DNA from: an uncultured Bacteroidota bacterium
GTDB taxonomy: Bacteria > Bacteroidota > Bacteroidia > Flavobacteriales > Flavobacteriaceae
DNA: 52,692 nt
Reading direction: 5' to 3'
Assembly: GCA_902574335.1 (NCBI GenBank)
Contig: CACGNO010000003.1
Span: 1-52,692, forward strand
The position numbers and the translations under genes are program-made. A model generated the notes under the pieces. The model ran no database searches. It worked only from the letters and a program-made list of their open reading frames with translations, and was not told the DNA's origin. Below are positions 8,716-18,248 of the stretch, piece by piece (position 1 is the first letter of the stretch; each line of letters begins with the position of its first letter).

Positions 8716-9349
8716 GTTAAATCAAATAAAAAATAATATAGCTAATTCAATTACTATCGTAGCTGTTTCTAAAACAAAACCAGCTAGTGATATAATGGAA
8801 CTTTATAATCATGGTCAATTTCATTTTGGTGAGAATAAGGTACAAGAGCTAATCTTAAAATCTGAAACATTACCTAAGGATATAAAATGGCACATGATAG
8901 GTCATTTACAAAGAAATAAGGTCCGCACAATTCTTCCCTTTATTGAACTTATTCATTCAGTTGATTCTATAAGATTAATTAATAAAATAAATCAAGAAGC
9001 TAAGATTATCAATAGAAAAATTAACATTCTCTTACAGGTAAAGATTTCAAAAGAGATATCAAAGTATGGTTTTGATTTTAATGAATTGGAACAAATTTTA
9101 AACTCTGATTTGCTTAAAGATTTTGACTTTGTAAATGTTATTGGACTGATGGGAATGGCTACATTTTCTAATAATGAAACAGTTATTGAAAATGAATTTA
9201 ACACCCTGAATAATATTTATAATAGATTTAAAACTAAACATTCTTTTAAAGTCCTATCAATGGGTATGAGTAGTGATTATATAATAGCATTAAAAAATGG
9301 GTCCAATATGCTGAGATTAGGTAGTATAATTTTTGGTTCAAGAAATTAA
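8702..9349 (+). CDS. YggS/PROSC family PLP-binding protein
   Basis: This is a PLP-homeostasis protein of 215 residues with a fold like the alanine racemase N-domain. It has the PLP-lysine in VAVSKTKP, FGENKVQEL, WHMIGHLQRNKV, GLMGMATF and the phosphate-binding LSMGMSSDY and LRLGSIIFG motifs. The family has no known catalytic role but buffers PLP and affects amino acid metabolism. It starts at TTG 8702, overlapping the upstream gene by 14 nt, and no later in-frame start keeps the N-terminal helix. Confidence 0.93.
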   Translation: MIRSKLNQIKNNIANSITIVAVSKTKPASDIMELYNHGQFHFGENKVQELILKSETLPKDIKWHMIGHLQRNKVRTILPFIELIHSVDSIRLINKINQEAKIINRKINILLQVKISKEISKYGFDFNELEQILNSDLLKDFDFVNVIGLMGMATFSNNETVIENEFNTLNNIYNRFKTKHSFKVLSMGMSSDYIIALKNGSNMLRLGSIIFGSRN

Positions 9350-9350
9350 A

Positions 9351-9839
9351 ATGTACGCTTTTATAGACTTAGAAACTAGTGGAGGAAAGTTCAATAAAGA
9401 AAAAATTATTGAAATTGCGATTATTATTTATGATGGGGAGAAAATCATTGAAACGTATTCTACTCTAGTAAATCCTTGTATAAAAGTAGATTTTTATGTT
9501 CAAAAATTAACAGGAATAAAAAATCTTGATCTTAAAAAAGAAAATACATTTGACCACTATGCTAAAAAGGTTTTGAATTTGGTAAAAGATAAAATATTAG
9601 TTGGTCATAATGTTGAGTATGATTACAGGGTTTTAAAAAATGAGTTAAAATCTTGCAAAATAAATTATAATTCCAAAACAATATGTACTATTGAAATGGC
9701 TCGTAAATCATATAAGGATCTTAAATATTATAATCTTAATTTTTTATGTAAATTTTTCGATATTGAACTTGTAAATCATCATAGAGCTTTAGATGATGCA
9801 ACAGCTACGTTAAATCTTTTTAAAAAGCTTATAATTTGA
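9351..9839 (+). CDS. DEDDh 3'-5' exonuclease (DNA polymerase III epsilon-like)
   Basis: This is a stand-alone exonuclease domain of 162 residues. The DEDDh residues are visible in FIDLETSGG (ExoI), VGHNVEYDYRVL (ExoII) and HRALDDATAT (ExoIII, with the catalytic His). Lacking the C-terminal alpha-binding tail of DnaQ, it could be either a repair or RNA exonuclease or the epsilon-type proofreader of this lineage. The ATG at 9351 follows yggS by 1 nt. It overlaps miaA by 4 nt through a TTGA junction. Confidence 0.88.
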   Translation: MYAFIDLETSGGKFNKEKIIEIAIIIYDGEKIIETYSTLVNPCIKVDFYVQKLTGIKNLDLKKENTFDHYAKKVLNLVKDKILVGHNVEYDYRVLKNELKSCKINYNSKTICTIEMARKSYKDLKYYNLNFLCKFFDIELVNHHRALDDATATLNLFKKLII

Positions 9840-10738
9840 ATTCTACTTTAATATCAATTTCAGGTCCTACAGCCGTTGGGAAGACCTTATTTGCCATAGA
9901 ATTAGCAAAAAAGCTTGATACCGAAATTATATCTTTTGATTCTAGACAATTTTATAAAGAAATGTCAATTGGTACTGCTGTGCCAAGTAAAGAAGAACTA
10001 ATTCAAGTAAAACATCATTTTATTCAACATAAATCTATTCATGATCAATATACAGTAAGTGATTATAAATATGATGTTGATGAATTGATTAAAACATTGT
10101 CATCAAAGAAAAAACACATTGTACTTGTAGGAGGTTCTAACCTATATTTAAAGTCAATAATTTATGGCTTGGATGATATTCCTGAAGTCCCAATGGAAAT
10201 TAGAAATAAATTAAATTATGAATTTCAAATTCATGGAATTAAACACATTCAAAAATTGCTAAAAAAACTAGACCCTGAGTATTATAATAAGGTTGATAAA
10301 CAAAATCATAGAAGAATTATTAGAGCATTAGAGGTTTCAATTTTCTCAAATAAACCATTTTCTTATTTTTTAAAAGGAAAGTCAAAGAAAAGATACAACC
10401 ACCATTCTGTTGTTTTACATCTTGATAGAAACAAATTATATAATAGAATAAATAATAGAGTTGATCATATGATTGATCATGGATTAATTAATGAAGTAAA
10501 AAAACTAAACCTACATAATAGCTTAAACCCTTTAAATACCATCGGATATAAAGAGATTTTTAATTACTTAAATGGTGAACTTGACTTAGAAAAATCAATT
10601 GAATTAATAAAAATGAATACTAGAAGATTTGCAAAAAAACAATTGACGTGGCTTAACAATAACGGCGATCACTTATGGTTGGATAGCTCCAATAATAAAT
10701 TAAGCAATATTGAACTTTTATTTCAGAAACTCTTTTAA
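9836..10738 (+). CDS. miaA: tRNA dimethylallyltransferase
   Basis: This is the isopentenyl-tRNA transferase of 300 residues that modifies A37 of tRNAs reading UNN codons. The P-loop SGPTAVGKT, the IISFDSRQFYKEM motif, VGGSNLYLKSIIYG, the KQNHRRIIRALEV helix and TIGYKEIFNYL are family signatures. The start codon is TTG, sharing TTGA with the stop of the exonuclease gene. It is the last gene of the Gfo/Idh operon and overlaps the 3' end of convergent purC by 21 nt. Confidence 0.96.
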   Translation: MNSTLISISGPTAVGKTLFAIELAKKLDTEIISFDSRQFYKEMSIGTAVPSKEELIQVKHHFIQHKSIHDQYTVSDYKYDVDELIKTLSSKKKHIVLVGGSNLYLKSIIYGLDDIPEVPMEIRNKLNYEFQIHGIKHIQKLLKKLDPEYYNKVDKQNHRRIIRALEVSIFSNKPFSYFLKGKSKKRYNHHSVVLHLDRNKLYNRINNRVDHMIDHGLINEVKKLNLHNSLNPLNTIGYKEIFNYLNGELDLEKSIELIKMNTRRFAKKQLTWLNNNGDHLWLDSSNNKLSNIELLFQKLF

Positions 10739-11665
10739 GTTACCTTGAATTCTATCAATAATGTCTTTATTAGATGGAAAATCAAACTTCTCACCTATTA
10801 ACTTTTCATATAATTCAATATATCTATTAGAAACCATTTTAACTACATCATCATTAATCTTAGGAATCTTTTGACCTTCTAATCCTCTAAAATTATTTTC
10901 CATCAACCATTCTCGAAAGAATTCTTTAGATAGTTGTTTTTGTTTTAGACCTTTAGTTTGTAGATCTTCGTATGAGTCCAAATAGAAATATCTTGAAGAG
11001 TCTGGAGTGTGAATTTCATCAATTAACGTTATTTCACCATTAGTATCATATCCAAATTCATATTTAGTATCTACTAGAATCAAACCACTCTTATTAGCTA
11101 TTTCATTACCTTTTTTGTAGAGCATTAAACTTATATCATGAATTTTTTCATAATCATTTTTATTCAAAAGATTTTTTTTTATAATATCTTTTGGATCAAT
11201 ATCTTGATCATGTAGTCCTTGATCTGCCTTTGTTGTTGGAGTAATAATAGGTGAAATAAATTTGTCATTTTCTTTTAACCCATTCGGAATTGTATTTCCA
11301 CATATCTTTCTTTTTCCTGATTTATATTCTCTATATGCATGTCCAGAGAGGTATCCTCTTACAACCATTTCAACCTTGATTGGATCACATTTTTTTCCAA
11401 TTGAAACATTGGGGTCTGGATTAATTTCTAACCAGTTAGGTACAATATCTTTAGTTTTATTTAGCATCTTTACAGCTATTTGATTTAATACTTGTCCCTT
11501 ATATGTTATTCCCCTTGGCATAACAACATCAAAGGCAGATATTCTATCACTAGCTATCATTACAAGAGTATTATCTCTTAGAGTGTATACATCACGAACT
11601 TTTCCCTCATATTTTGAGGTTTGATTTTTAAAATTAAAATTTGAATAATTTAAAACTTTACTCAT
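10718..11665 (-). CDS. purC: SAICAR synthase (phosphoribosylaminoimidazole-succinocarboxamide synthase)
   Basis: This purine biosynthesis ligase of 315 residues joins CAIR and aspartate using ATP. YEGKVRDVY, ASDRISAFDVVMP, VVRGYLSGHAYREY, LVDTKYEFG and the metal-binding LIDEIHTPDSSRY are conserved. It belongs to the longer form seen in eukaryotes and Bacteroidota. It follows phoH on the same strand with a 3-nt gap. Confidence 0.97.
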   Translation of the reverse strand: MSKVLNYSNFNFKNQTSKYEGKVRDVYTLRDNTLVMIASDRISAFDVVMPRGITYKGQVLNQIAVKMLNKTKDIVPNWLEINPDPNVSIGKKCDPIKVEMVVRGYLSGHAYREYKSGKRKICGNTIPNGLKENDKFISPIITPTTKADQGLHDQDIDPKDIIKKNLLNKNDYEKIHDISLMLYKKGNEIANKSGLILVDTKYEFGYDTNGEITLIDEIHTPDSSRYFYLDSYEDLQTKGLKQKQLSKEFFREWLMENNFRGLEGQKIPKINDDVVKMVSNRYIELYEKLIGEKFDFPSNKDIIDRIQGNLKEFLK

Positions 11666-11668
11666 ACA

Positions 11669-12613
11669 TTAAATGTTTTCATTTTTGTTGTATGCATCAA
11701 TAATTGATGTAACTAATTTATGACGGATTACATCGCTCCCATCAAGATATACAATCTCGATTCCTTCAATTCTTTGAAGAATATTATTTGCTGTTTTTAA
11801 TCCTGACAGAGATAACTTAGGTAAATCTATTTGACCTGGATCACCAGTTATCATAAATTTTGCTTTTTTCCCCATCCTGGTTAAAAACATCTTCATTTGA
11901 TTTTTTGTGGTGTTTTGTGCTTCATCAAGAATTACAAAAGCATCATCTAATGTTCGACCTCTCATATATGCTAATGGAGCAATTTCTATTATTCCCCATT
12001 TTATGTAATCATCTAATCTCTCTTGAGGAATCATATCTTTTAAAGCATCGTATAGTGGTTGCATATATGGATCGAGTTTATCTTTTAAGTCACCTGGTAA
12101 AAAACCTAAGTTTTCTCCAGCCTCAACTGCTGGACGAGTTAGAATAATTCTTTTAACTTCTTTGTTTTTTAAAGCTTTAACAGCAATAGCCACACCAGTA
12201 TATGTTTTTCCGGTACCTGCTGGTCCTATTGCAAATACCATATCATTATTTTTAAAAGCTTCTAAAATTTTAATCTGATTAAGTGTGTGCGCCTTGATCT
12301 TTTTTTTGTTCGTTCCGTATAGAATTACCCGACCATTTGTATCTTTTATTAGACTCTCACCTTTTCCATTTATAATTTGATTAAGATTAGACTGATTTAA
12401 GTTGTCATTATTCTTTAAAAAATATATTATTGAATCTAATGTTATACAAAGATTTAAAATATCCTTATTCTCTCCTTTTATAAGTAGTTTGTCCCCTTTA
12501 GGTTTGATATCAATTTTTTTATTACTCTTTTTAAGAGCTTTGATAATGTCAATTTCAGAATCAAAAAAATCTGAGGGATGTAATTCTTTAATGTAATATT
12601 CAAATTTTTCCAA
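11669..12613 (-). CDS. PhoH family ATPase
   Basis: The protein has 314 residues, with an N-terminal KH-like region (about residues 1-100) followed by a P-loop ATPase domain: AIGPAGTGKTYTGVA, RPAVEAGENLGFLPG, DEAQNTTKNQMKMFLTRMG and TGDPGQIDLP. PhoH-like proteins of this type are cytoplasmic NTPases connected with RNA metabolism. It starts with TTG 12613 and is followed by purC. It diverges from the SAM hydrolase gene. Confidence 0.92.
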   Translation of the reverse strand: MEKFEYYIKELHPSDFFDSEIDIIKALKKSNKKIDIKPKGDKLLIKGENKDILNLCITLDSIIYFLKNNDNLNQSNLNQIINGKGESLIKDTNGRVILYGTNKKKIKAHTLNQIKILEAFKNNDMVFAIGPAGTGKTYTGVAIAVKALKNKEVKRIILTRPAVEAGENLGFLPGDLKDKLDPYMQPLYDALKDMIPQERLDDYIKWGIIEIAPLAYMRGRTLDDAFVILDEAQNTTKNQMKMFLTRMGKKAKFMITGDPGQIDLPKLSLSGLKTANNILQRIEGIEIVYLDGSDVIRHKLVTSIIDAYNKNENI

Positions 12614-12625
12614 AAAGAAACTAGA

Positions 12626-12633
12626 TAATTTTG
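12626..12633 (+). promoter_or_regulatory. Predicted -7 promoter box (TAATTTTG) of the SAM hydrolase gene
   Basis: This perfect TAnnTTTG match lies 45 nt before ATG 12679. Unlike the other boxes in the window it would yield a leader of about 40 nt. Confidence 0.45.
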
Positions 12634-12678
12634 TAATTAAGTAAATTTATAAAATAAATATTATCGTAAAGTTAATAT

Positions 12679-13503
12679 ATGTCAATAATTACACTTACTA
12701 CAGACTTTGGTATAAAGGACTTTCATGTTTCAAAAATCAAGGGTTTATTAAATATTGAACTTGATAATCCTAAAATTATTGACATATCTCATGAAATCTC
12801 ACCCTTTAACATAATTGAAGGTGCTTATGTAATTAAAAATGCTTATCAAAATTTTCCAAGAGGATCAATTCATATTATTAATATTGATGCTGAAAAAAAC
12901 CCTGATCAGTCACATTTGGTAGTTCATATGGATGAGCATTTTTTTATATGTGCAGACAATGGAATTACATCATTAATTTCCAATAATATAAAACCTAACG
13001 ATGTATATGAAATTAATATTAGCGATTCTTTTAATTTATCTACAATCGACACATTTGTTAAAGTAGCTTCACACATTTACAGAGGGGGTCACTTAAATTT
13101 GATTGGAAAACAAATTGAAAAGATAAAAGAACTTATCGATTTAAAAATAATAGAAAAATCAAAAAACGAATTGCTATGTAGTGTTATTTATATTGATAAT
13201 TATGGAAATGTAATAACAAATGTTACAAAGGATTTTTTTGACAAATTTTCTTCATCGAGAAATTTTACAATTAATGCTAGGAATGTTAAGTTTAATAAAA
13301 TATTTAATTCATACTCTGAAGCTATAGATTTTTCTAAAGAAAAAAAATATAGAGAAGAGGATGGGAAAAAAATTGCACTCTTTAATTCTTCAGGTCATTT
13401 AGAATTGTCAATATACAAAAGTAATCCAGTTACAAGTGGAGGTGCAAATTCTCTTTTTGGATTGAGTTATGGAGATAATATTTCAATCATATTTAATAAT
13501 TAA
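12679..13503 (+). CDS. SAM hydroxide adenosyltransferase (DUF62, chlorinase/fluorinase-like fold)
   Basis: This cytoplasmic protein of 274 residues belongs to the family that hydrolyses S-adenosylmethionine to adenosine and methionine. The start ITLTTDFG with IKDFHVSKIKG, the INIDAEKNPDQSHLVV strand, ICADNGITSL and YIDNYGNVITNV are typical. The halogenase branch is unlikely because the family in Bacteroidota is overwhelmingly hydrolytic, but the active-site choice was not verified residue by residue. It stands alone between phoH and dnaN. Confidence 0.88.
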   Translation: MSIITLTTDFGIKDFHVSKIKGLLNIELDNPKIIDISHEISPFNIIEGAYVIKNAYQNFPRGSIHIINIDAEKNPDQSHLVVHMDEHFFICADNGITSLISNNIKPNDVYEINISDSFNLSTIDTFVKVASHIYRGGHLNLIGKQIEKIKELIDLKIIEKSKNELLCSVIYIDNYGNVITNVTKDFFDKFSSSRNFTINARNVKFNKIFNSYSEAIDFSKEKKYREEDGKKIALFNSSGHLELSIYKSNPVTSGGANSLFGLSYGDNISIIFNN

Positions 13504-13557
13504 AATGTTAATAAATAAATTTTATAATAATATTCTTTTACGATATCTTTAGATTAT

Positions 13558-14670
13558 ATGAAATTCATTATATCTTCCTCAGAATTACTTAAGAACCTAC
13601 AAATACTAGGGTCAATTTTAAACACAAATAATACACTCCCAATTTTAGATAATTTTTTGTTTGATATAAATAATAATGACTTAACTATTACATCATCAGA
13701 TTTAGAGACTACTCTATCATCAAAAATTTTAATAGAGTCAACAATCATTACAAAAGTAGCTATTCCTGCAAAGTTGCTATTAGATGTATTAAAATCACTC
13801 CCCGAACAGCCCTTAACTTTCTCTTTGGAAAATAATATTCTTGAAATTAATTCCAACAATGGAAAATATGCGCTTTCATATATGAATGGGGATGAATTTC
13901 CTAAGTCCGTAATTTTGGAAGATGCCTCTGAAATTGATTTTGATTCACAAGTTCTTTTGAATATTATCAATTCAACCATTTTTGCATCGGGAAATGATGA
14001 TTTACGACCAGTTATGTCTGGCGTATTTTTTCAAATTAACTCTGAGGGATCTTGTTTTGTTGCAACTGATGCTCATAAGCTGGTTAAATATGTAAGAAAT
14101 GACATTAATTCTGAAACTTCAATTGAATTTATTGTTCCGAATAAACCTCTAAATATCTTGAAGTCCATTGTGCCAGAAAATAAGTCTGAAGTAAAAGTTT
14201 TATTCAATAATACAAATGCAATTTTTAAATTTTCAACTTTTAAGCTAACATGCAGACTTATCGATGGTAAATTCCCAAACTATGAAGCTGTTATCCCAAA
14301 GGAAAACCCAAATGTCCTTGAGATTGATAGGGCTCAATTGTTAAGTTCAACAAAAAGAGCCAGTATATTTTCAAGTAAGACTACTAATCAAGTCAAGTTT
14401 GAAATAAAAGGAAATCTTTTACAAATTACAGCTGAAGACTTGGATTTTAATAATAAAGCAGAAGAAACTTTGGAGTGTAAATATAATGGTGATGATATAG
14501 GTATAGGTTTTAATTCAAGATTTATTGTTGAAATGCTGAATAATTTATCTTCAGACTTAGTAAAAATTGAATTATCATCTCCAAACAGAGCAGGATTAAT
14601 TTCTCCAGTTCATCAAAGTAATGAAAACGAGGATATTACAATGCTCGTAATGCCAATTATGCTAAACTAA
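13558..14670 (+). CDS. dnaN: DNA polymerase III beta sliding clamp
   Basis: This clamp protein of 370 residues has three homologous domains and normal DnaN length. MKFIISSSELLKNLQ, the TITSSDLETTL turn, VSG-like PVMSGVFFQI, VATDAHKLV and the C-terminal VMPIML tail are diagnostic. It encircles DNA and tethers the replicase. A TATCTTTA sequence (one mismatch to TAnnTTTG) ends 6 nt before the ATG. The gene is alone and convergent with gapN. dnaA and the origin are not seen next to it. Confidence 0.97.
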   Translation: MKFIISSSELLKNLQILGSILNTNNTLPILDNFLFDINNNDLTITSSDLETTLSSKILIESTIITKVAIPAKLLLDVLKSLPEQPLTFSLENNILEINSNNGKYALSYMNGDEFPKSVILEDASEIDFDSQVLLNIINSTIFASGNDDLRPVMSGVFFQINSEGSCFVATDAHKLVKYVRNDINSETSIEFIVPNKPLNILKSIVPENKSEVKVLFNNTNAIFKFSTFKLTCRLIDGKFPNYEAVIPKENPNVLEIDRAQLLSSTKRASIFSSKTTNQVKFEIKGNLLQITAEDLDFNNKAEETLECKYNGDDIGIGFNSRFIVEMLNNLSSDLVKIELSSPNRAGLISPVHQSNENEDITMLVMPIMLN

Positions 14671-14673
14671 TAG

Positions 14674-16257
14674 TTACAGATAATAATCTGTTCTTATGAA
14701 ATTCGACTTTTTGTTATCAATCAGTTTTCTAAGTATATTTTTGTTAGTTGGATTGTCTTTAGATGCGACAAAAGTTCTTATTGAAAATGATCTTAGAGCA
14801 TCATGAACACTCAGGGTAGCTACCGCGGAGTCTTTTCTTCCTGTAAATGGATAAACATCAGGTCCTCTTTGACATGAGCTATTTAAATTTACTCTACAAA
14901 CTAGGTTTACTAAAGAATCAATAATTGGCCCTAGTTTTTCCTCTGAATTTCCAAATAAGCTAACCTGTTGTCCATAGTTAGAGTTAGCCATAAAATTAAT
15001 TGGGGTATTTATATCTGAAAATGAAATTACTGGAATAACTGGTCCAAATTGCTCTTCTTTATATACATCCATATCTTCAGATACTGGATATAAAACAGCT
15101 GGAAAAACAAAGTTTTTAAATTTTTTACCACCATTTTTGTTAATGATCTTAGCTCCTTTTGATGTGGCATCATCAATTAACTCACTAATATATTTTGGCT
15201 TATTTGGTTCTGGAAGAGGTGTAAGTAATGTATTTTCCCATGGCAAACCTAATTTTAAGGAATCAACACTATCACAAAATTTCTTAAGAAACTTTTCTTT
15301 AATTTTTTCATGAACATAAATAACTTTTATTGCTGTACATCTTTGTCCATTGTATGAAAGTGAACCATTTAGACATTCATTGACTGTGAGTTCAAGATCT
15401 GCATCATCCATAATTATCGCTGGGTTTTTTGCTTCCAAACCAAGTACTAGCCTCAACCTGTTTTTTTGAGGATGCAAATCTTGCAGTGAGATAGCAGATG
15501 AACTATGTCCAATTAACGCAAGAACGTTAATTTTTCCTGTTTCCATTATTGGGGCAGCAATTTCTCTTCCTCGACCAAATACAATATTGACCACACCTGG
15601 TGGGAATGACTTCTTAAATGCTTCAAGTAAAGGAGCTATTAATAATACACCATGCTTTGCAGGCTTGAAAATAGCTGTATTGCCCATTATTATAGCAGGA
15701 ATAAGTAAAGCAAATGTTTCGTTTAAAGGGTAATTATATGGACCAAGACACAAAACAACACCCAATGGGCCTCTTCTTATTAATGCTCTTACTCCAGAAT
15801 TGTTATGAAAAAATGCTCCATCACGGTCAATTTTCTTATACTCCTTTATTGTTTCATTAATATAATCAACTGTTCTGTCAAACTCCTTCTCAGAATCTTT
15901 GAGGTTTTTACCAATTTCCCACATTAAAAGTTTAACCACCTCATCCCTCTTCAAAACCATTAAATCAACAAATTTTTGCATACAATTAATTCTTTCATAC
16001 ACTTTCATCGTTGGCCAGGTTCCAGTACCATTTAAATAAGCTTTATCAGCTGCCTCTAGAGCCAATAATGCATGTTTTTTATCCATTTTTGGAGAATCAC
16101 CTAGAGTTATATATTTATCATCTTCTTGGTTTGCTAGTAATGTTGATATAACTTCGGTAAATTCACCGTTCCATTTACCAATTTTACCATCAATTAAATA
16201 TGTGTCATGATGAATTGAAGAGTCTAATGCATATTTTGTTGGGATATTTTGGTTCAT
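14674..16257 (-). CDS. gapN: NADP-dependent non-phosphorylating glyceraldehyde-3-phosphate dehydrogenase
   Basis: This is an ALDH-superfamily enzyme of 527 residues. It has a [11 protein letters not shown]-type cofactor segment, [16 protein letters not shown], the catalytic Cys in NGQRCTA and [10 protein letters not shown]. The N-terminal [16 protein letters not shown] block and [24 protein letters not shown] near the C-terminus are typical of GapN-like enzymes rather than other ALDHs. It oxidises glyceraldehyde 3-phosphate directly to 3-phosphoglycerate, producing NADPH. It sits 7 nt behind ilvC on the same strand, so it appears to be part of the ilv operon. Confidence 0.87.
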   Translation of the reverse strand: MNQNIPTKYALDSSIHHDTYLIDGKIGKWNGEFTEVISTLLANQEDDKYITLGDSPKMDKKHALLALEAADKAYLNGTGTWPTMKVYERINCMQKFVDLMVLKRDEVVKLLMWEIGKNLKDSEKEFDRTVDYINETIKEYKKIDRDGAFFHNNSGVRALIRRGPLGVVLCLGPYNYPLNETFALLIPAIIMGNTAIFKPAKHGVLLIAPLLEAFKKSFPPGVVNIVFGRGREIAAPIMETGKINVLALIGHSSSAISLQDLHPQKNRLRLVLGLEAKNPAIIMDDADLELTVNECLNGSLSYNGQRCTAIKVIYVHEKIKEKFLKKFCDSVDSLKLGLPWENTLLTPLPEPNKPKYISELIDDATSKGAKIINKNGGKKFKNFVFPAVLYPVSEDMDVYKEEQFGPVIPVISFSDINTPINFMANSNYGQQVSLFGNSEEKLGPIIDSLVNLVCRVNLNSSCQRGPDVYPFTGRKDSAVATLSVHDALRSFSIRTFVASKDNPTNKNILRKLIDNKKSNFIRTDYYL

Positions 16258-16264
16258 GTTAATA

Positions 16265-17728
16265 CTATTTTAATTTTATCATATTACTCATGTTGTTTCT
16301 TAGAATAATACCAATTTTTTCAATTCTGTGATTTTTTGTTTTTAAATCATATTCATATAGCTTATTATCAATTTCTATACCATTAGGTTTTGAGCCAATA
16401 TGTTCTTTATTAATTTTTAACATAAAATCATTCAGTAAAGGCACACATTCGTTGTTAAATAAATAACATCCGTATTCAGCTGTATCTGAAATAATTCTAT
16501 TCATTTCATATAATTTTTTTCTTGCAACAAGATTTGCAATCAAGGGAAGTTCGTGAAGAGATTCGTAATATGCTGACTCATCTATTATTCCATTATCTAA
16601 CATCGTTTCGAATGCTAATTCAACACCTGACTTAACAAAAGCAATCATTAATATTCCTTTTTCAAAGTAGTCTTGGTTAGAAATTTCAATATCTGAGATA
16701 GAGGACTTTTCAAAATCAGTTAAACCAGTTTCTTTCCGCCAGTTAAGAAGCTTCACATCATCATTTACCCAATCTTCCATCATGTCCTTTGAAAAAGTTC
16801 CATCTAGAATATTTTTCATGTGATGTTTGAATAAAGGGGTTAAAATCTGTTTTAATTCTTCAGAAAGGGCATGAACTAAATATCTTGAATTATCATTTAA
16901 TCTAGCTAACATCCCATTAATACCATTATGTTTTAATTCTTCAGTTATTGTTTCCCATCCGAATTGAATCAATTTTGATGAAAAACCACTATCATAACCA
17001 AGCTCAATCATTTTATTAAAACACAAAATTGATCCTGATTGTAAAACTCCACATAAAATTGTTTGCTCTCCCATCAAATCAGACTTAACTTCAGCAACAA
17101 ACGATGATTCCAATACACCTGCTCGATGTCCACCAGTTGCAACTGCATAAGCTTTAGCATAATCTAATCCATCTCCATTTGGATCATTTGGTGGATGAAC
17201 TGCTATAAGTGTTGGAACTCCGAATCCTCTTAAATACTCTTCCCTAACTTCCGTTCCAGGACATTTTGGAGCTACCATAATTACTGTTATATCTTCTCTA
17301 ATTTTTAATCCTTCCTCAACAATGTTAAAACCATGAGAATATGATAAGATAGAGTTCTTCTTCATTAGGGGCATAACTTCATTAACAACTTGAGTGTGAT
17401 TTTTATCAGGTGTTAGATTGATTACCATATCCGCATTTGGAATTAGATCATTATATGTACCAACATCAAATTTATTTTTAGATGCATTTAAAAATGATTC
17501 CTTTTTATTATTTATAGATGATTGTCTTAATACATAAGAAATATCTAATCCAGAATCTCTCATATTTAGACCCTGATTCAAACCTTGAGCTCCGCATCCG
17601 ATAATAACTATTTTTTTGTCTATTAAAACATTAACCCCATCTGAAAACTCTTCAGACTTCATAAATCTACACTTTCCTAACTGAGATTTTTTTTCTTCGT
17701 TGTTTAGTGAATTATAATAATTAGACAT
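16265..17728 (-). CDS. ilvC: Ketol-acid reductoisomerase, class II (long form)
   Basis: This enzyme of 487 residues converts acetohydroxy acids to dihydroxy acids in valine, leucine and isoleucine synthesis, using NADPH and Mg. The Rossmann motif [45 protein letters not shown] and a duplicated C-terminal knotted domain give the class II length (near 490, against about 330 for class I). It overlaps ilvN by 8 nt. Confidence 0.97.
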   Translation of the reverse strand: MSNYYNSLNNEEKKSQLGKCRFMKSEEFSDGVNVLIDKKIVIIGCGAQGLNQGLNMRDSGLDISYVLRQSSINNKKESFLNASKNKFDVGTYNDLIPNADMVINLTPDKNHTQVVNEVMPLMKKNSILSYSHGFNIVEEGLKIREDITVIMVAPKCPGTEVREEYLRGFGVPTLIAVHPPNDPNGDGLDYAKAYAVATGGHRAGVLESSFVAEVKSDLMGEQTILCGVLQSGSILCFNKMIELGYDSGFSSKLIQFGWETITEELKHNGINGMLARLNDNSRYLVHALSEELKQILTPLFKHHMKNILDGTFSKDMMEDWVNDDVKLLNWRKETGLTDFEKSSISDIEISNQDYFEKGILMIAFVKSGVELAFETMLDNGIIDESAYYESLHELPLIANLVARKKLYEMNRIISDTAEYGCYLFNNECVPLLNDFMLKINKEHIGSKPNGIEIDNKLYEYDLKTKNHRIEKIGIILRNNMSNMIKLK

Positions 17729-18248
17729 TTTTATTTGATTTTAAAAATTTTGTTATTTCCATTGATTTCTTTGATACTGATATTCTACCTGAACGAACGA
17801 ATTGCAATAATCCATATTTCTTTAATTTATTATATAAATCTTCAGTTTCTTCTCTCCATCCAGTCTTTTCAATTACAAAATATTCAGGTTTTACAGTGAC
17901 TATGTTAGCTCTACTATCCTTAATTATATTTTGTATTTGTCTTTCATTAAACAATGATTTTGATTTTACTTTGTAAAGTGCGGTTTCTAAAAAAATAGTC
18001 TCTTCATCTGTATGATAAAAAGCAGCGATTACTTCAATCTGTTTTTCAATTTGTTTTACAAGCTTTACAATTTTCTCATTATCAACTTTAACAACAATTA
18101 TAAATCTATAAATATTTGATATCTCTGACTCTGAGGATGTAATACTTCTAATATTAATATGTCTTTTTAGAAAAATCGCAGATATTCTGTTTAGTAAACC
18201 AACGTTATTTTCTGTATATATAGATATGGTAAACTTTGTTTTATTCAT
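17721..18248 (-). CDS. ilvN: Acetolactate synthase small (regulatory) subunit
   Basis: The product has 175 residues with an N-terminal ACT domain ([29 protein letters not shown]) and a second regulatory half. It activates IlvB and conveys feedback inhibition by valine. ATG 18248 shares one base with the TAA of ilvB, indicating translational coupling; the C-terminus overlaps ilvC. Confidence 0.94.
   Translation of the reverse strand: MNKTKFTISIYTENNVGLLNRISAIFLKRHINIRSITSSESEISNIYRFIIVVKVDNEKIVKLVKQIEKQIEVIAAFYHTDEETIFLETALYKVKSKSLFNERQIQNIIKDSRANIVTVKPEYFVIEKTGWREETEDLYNKLKKYGLLQFVRSGRISVSKKSMEITKFLKSNKNV

Noticed and set aside
11860-12147. 95-codon ORF antisense to phoH
   Set aside because: It is the mirror frame of conserved PhoH motifs and has no protein-like features of its own.
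13554-13979. 141-codon ORF antisense to dnaN
   Set aside because: It is a shadow of the dnaN frame in Ser/Ile-rich DNA.
14676-14691. Small hairpin (ACAGAT/ATCTGT) as a terminator after dnaN
   Set aside because: The stem is only 6 bp, AT-rich, lies in the gapN coding end and is not followed by a real T-run.
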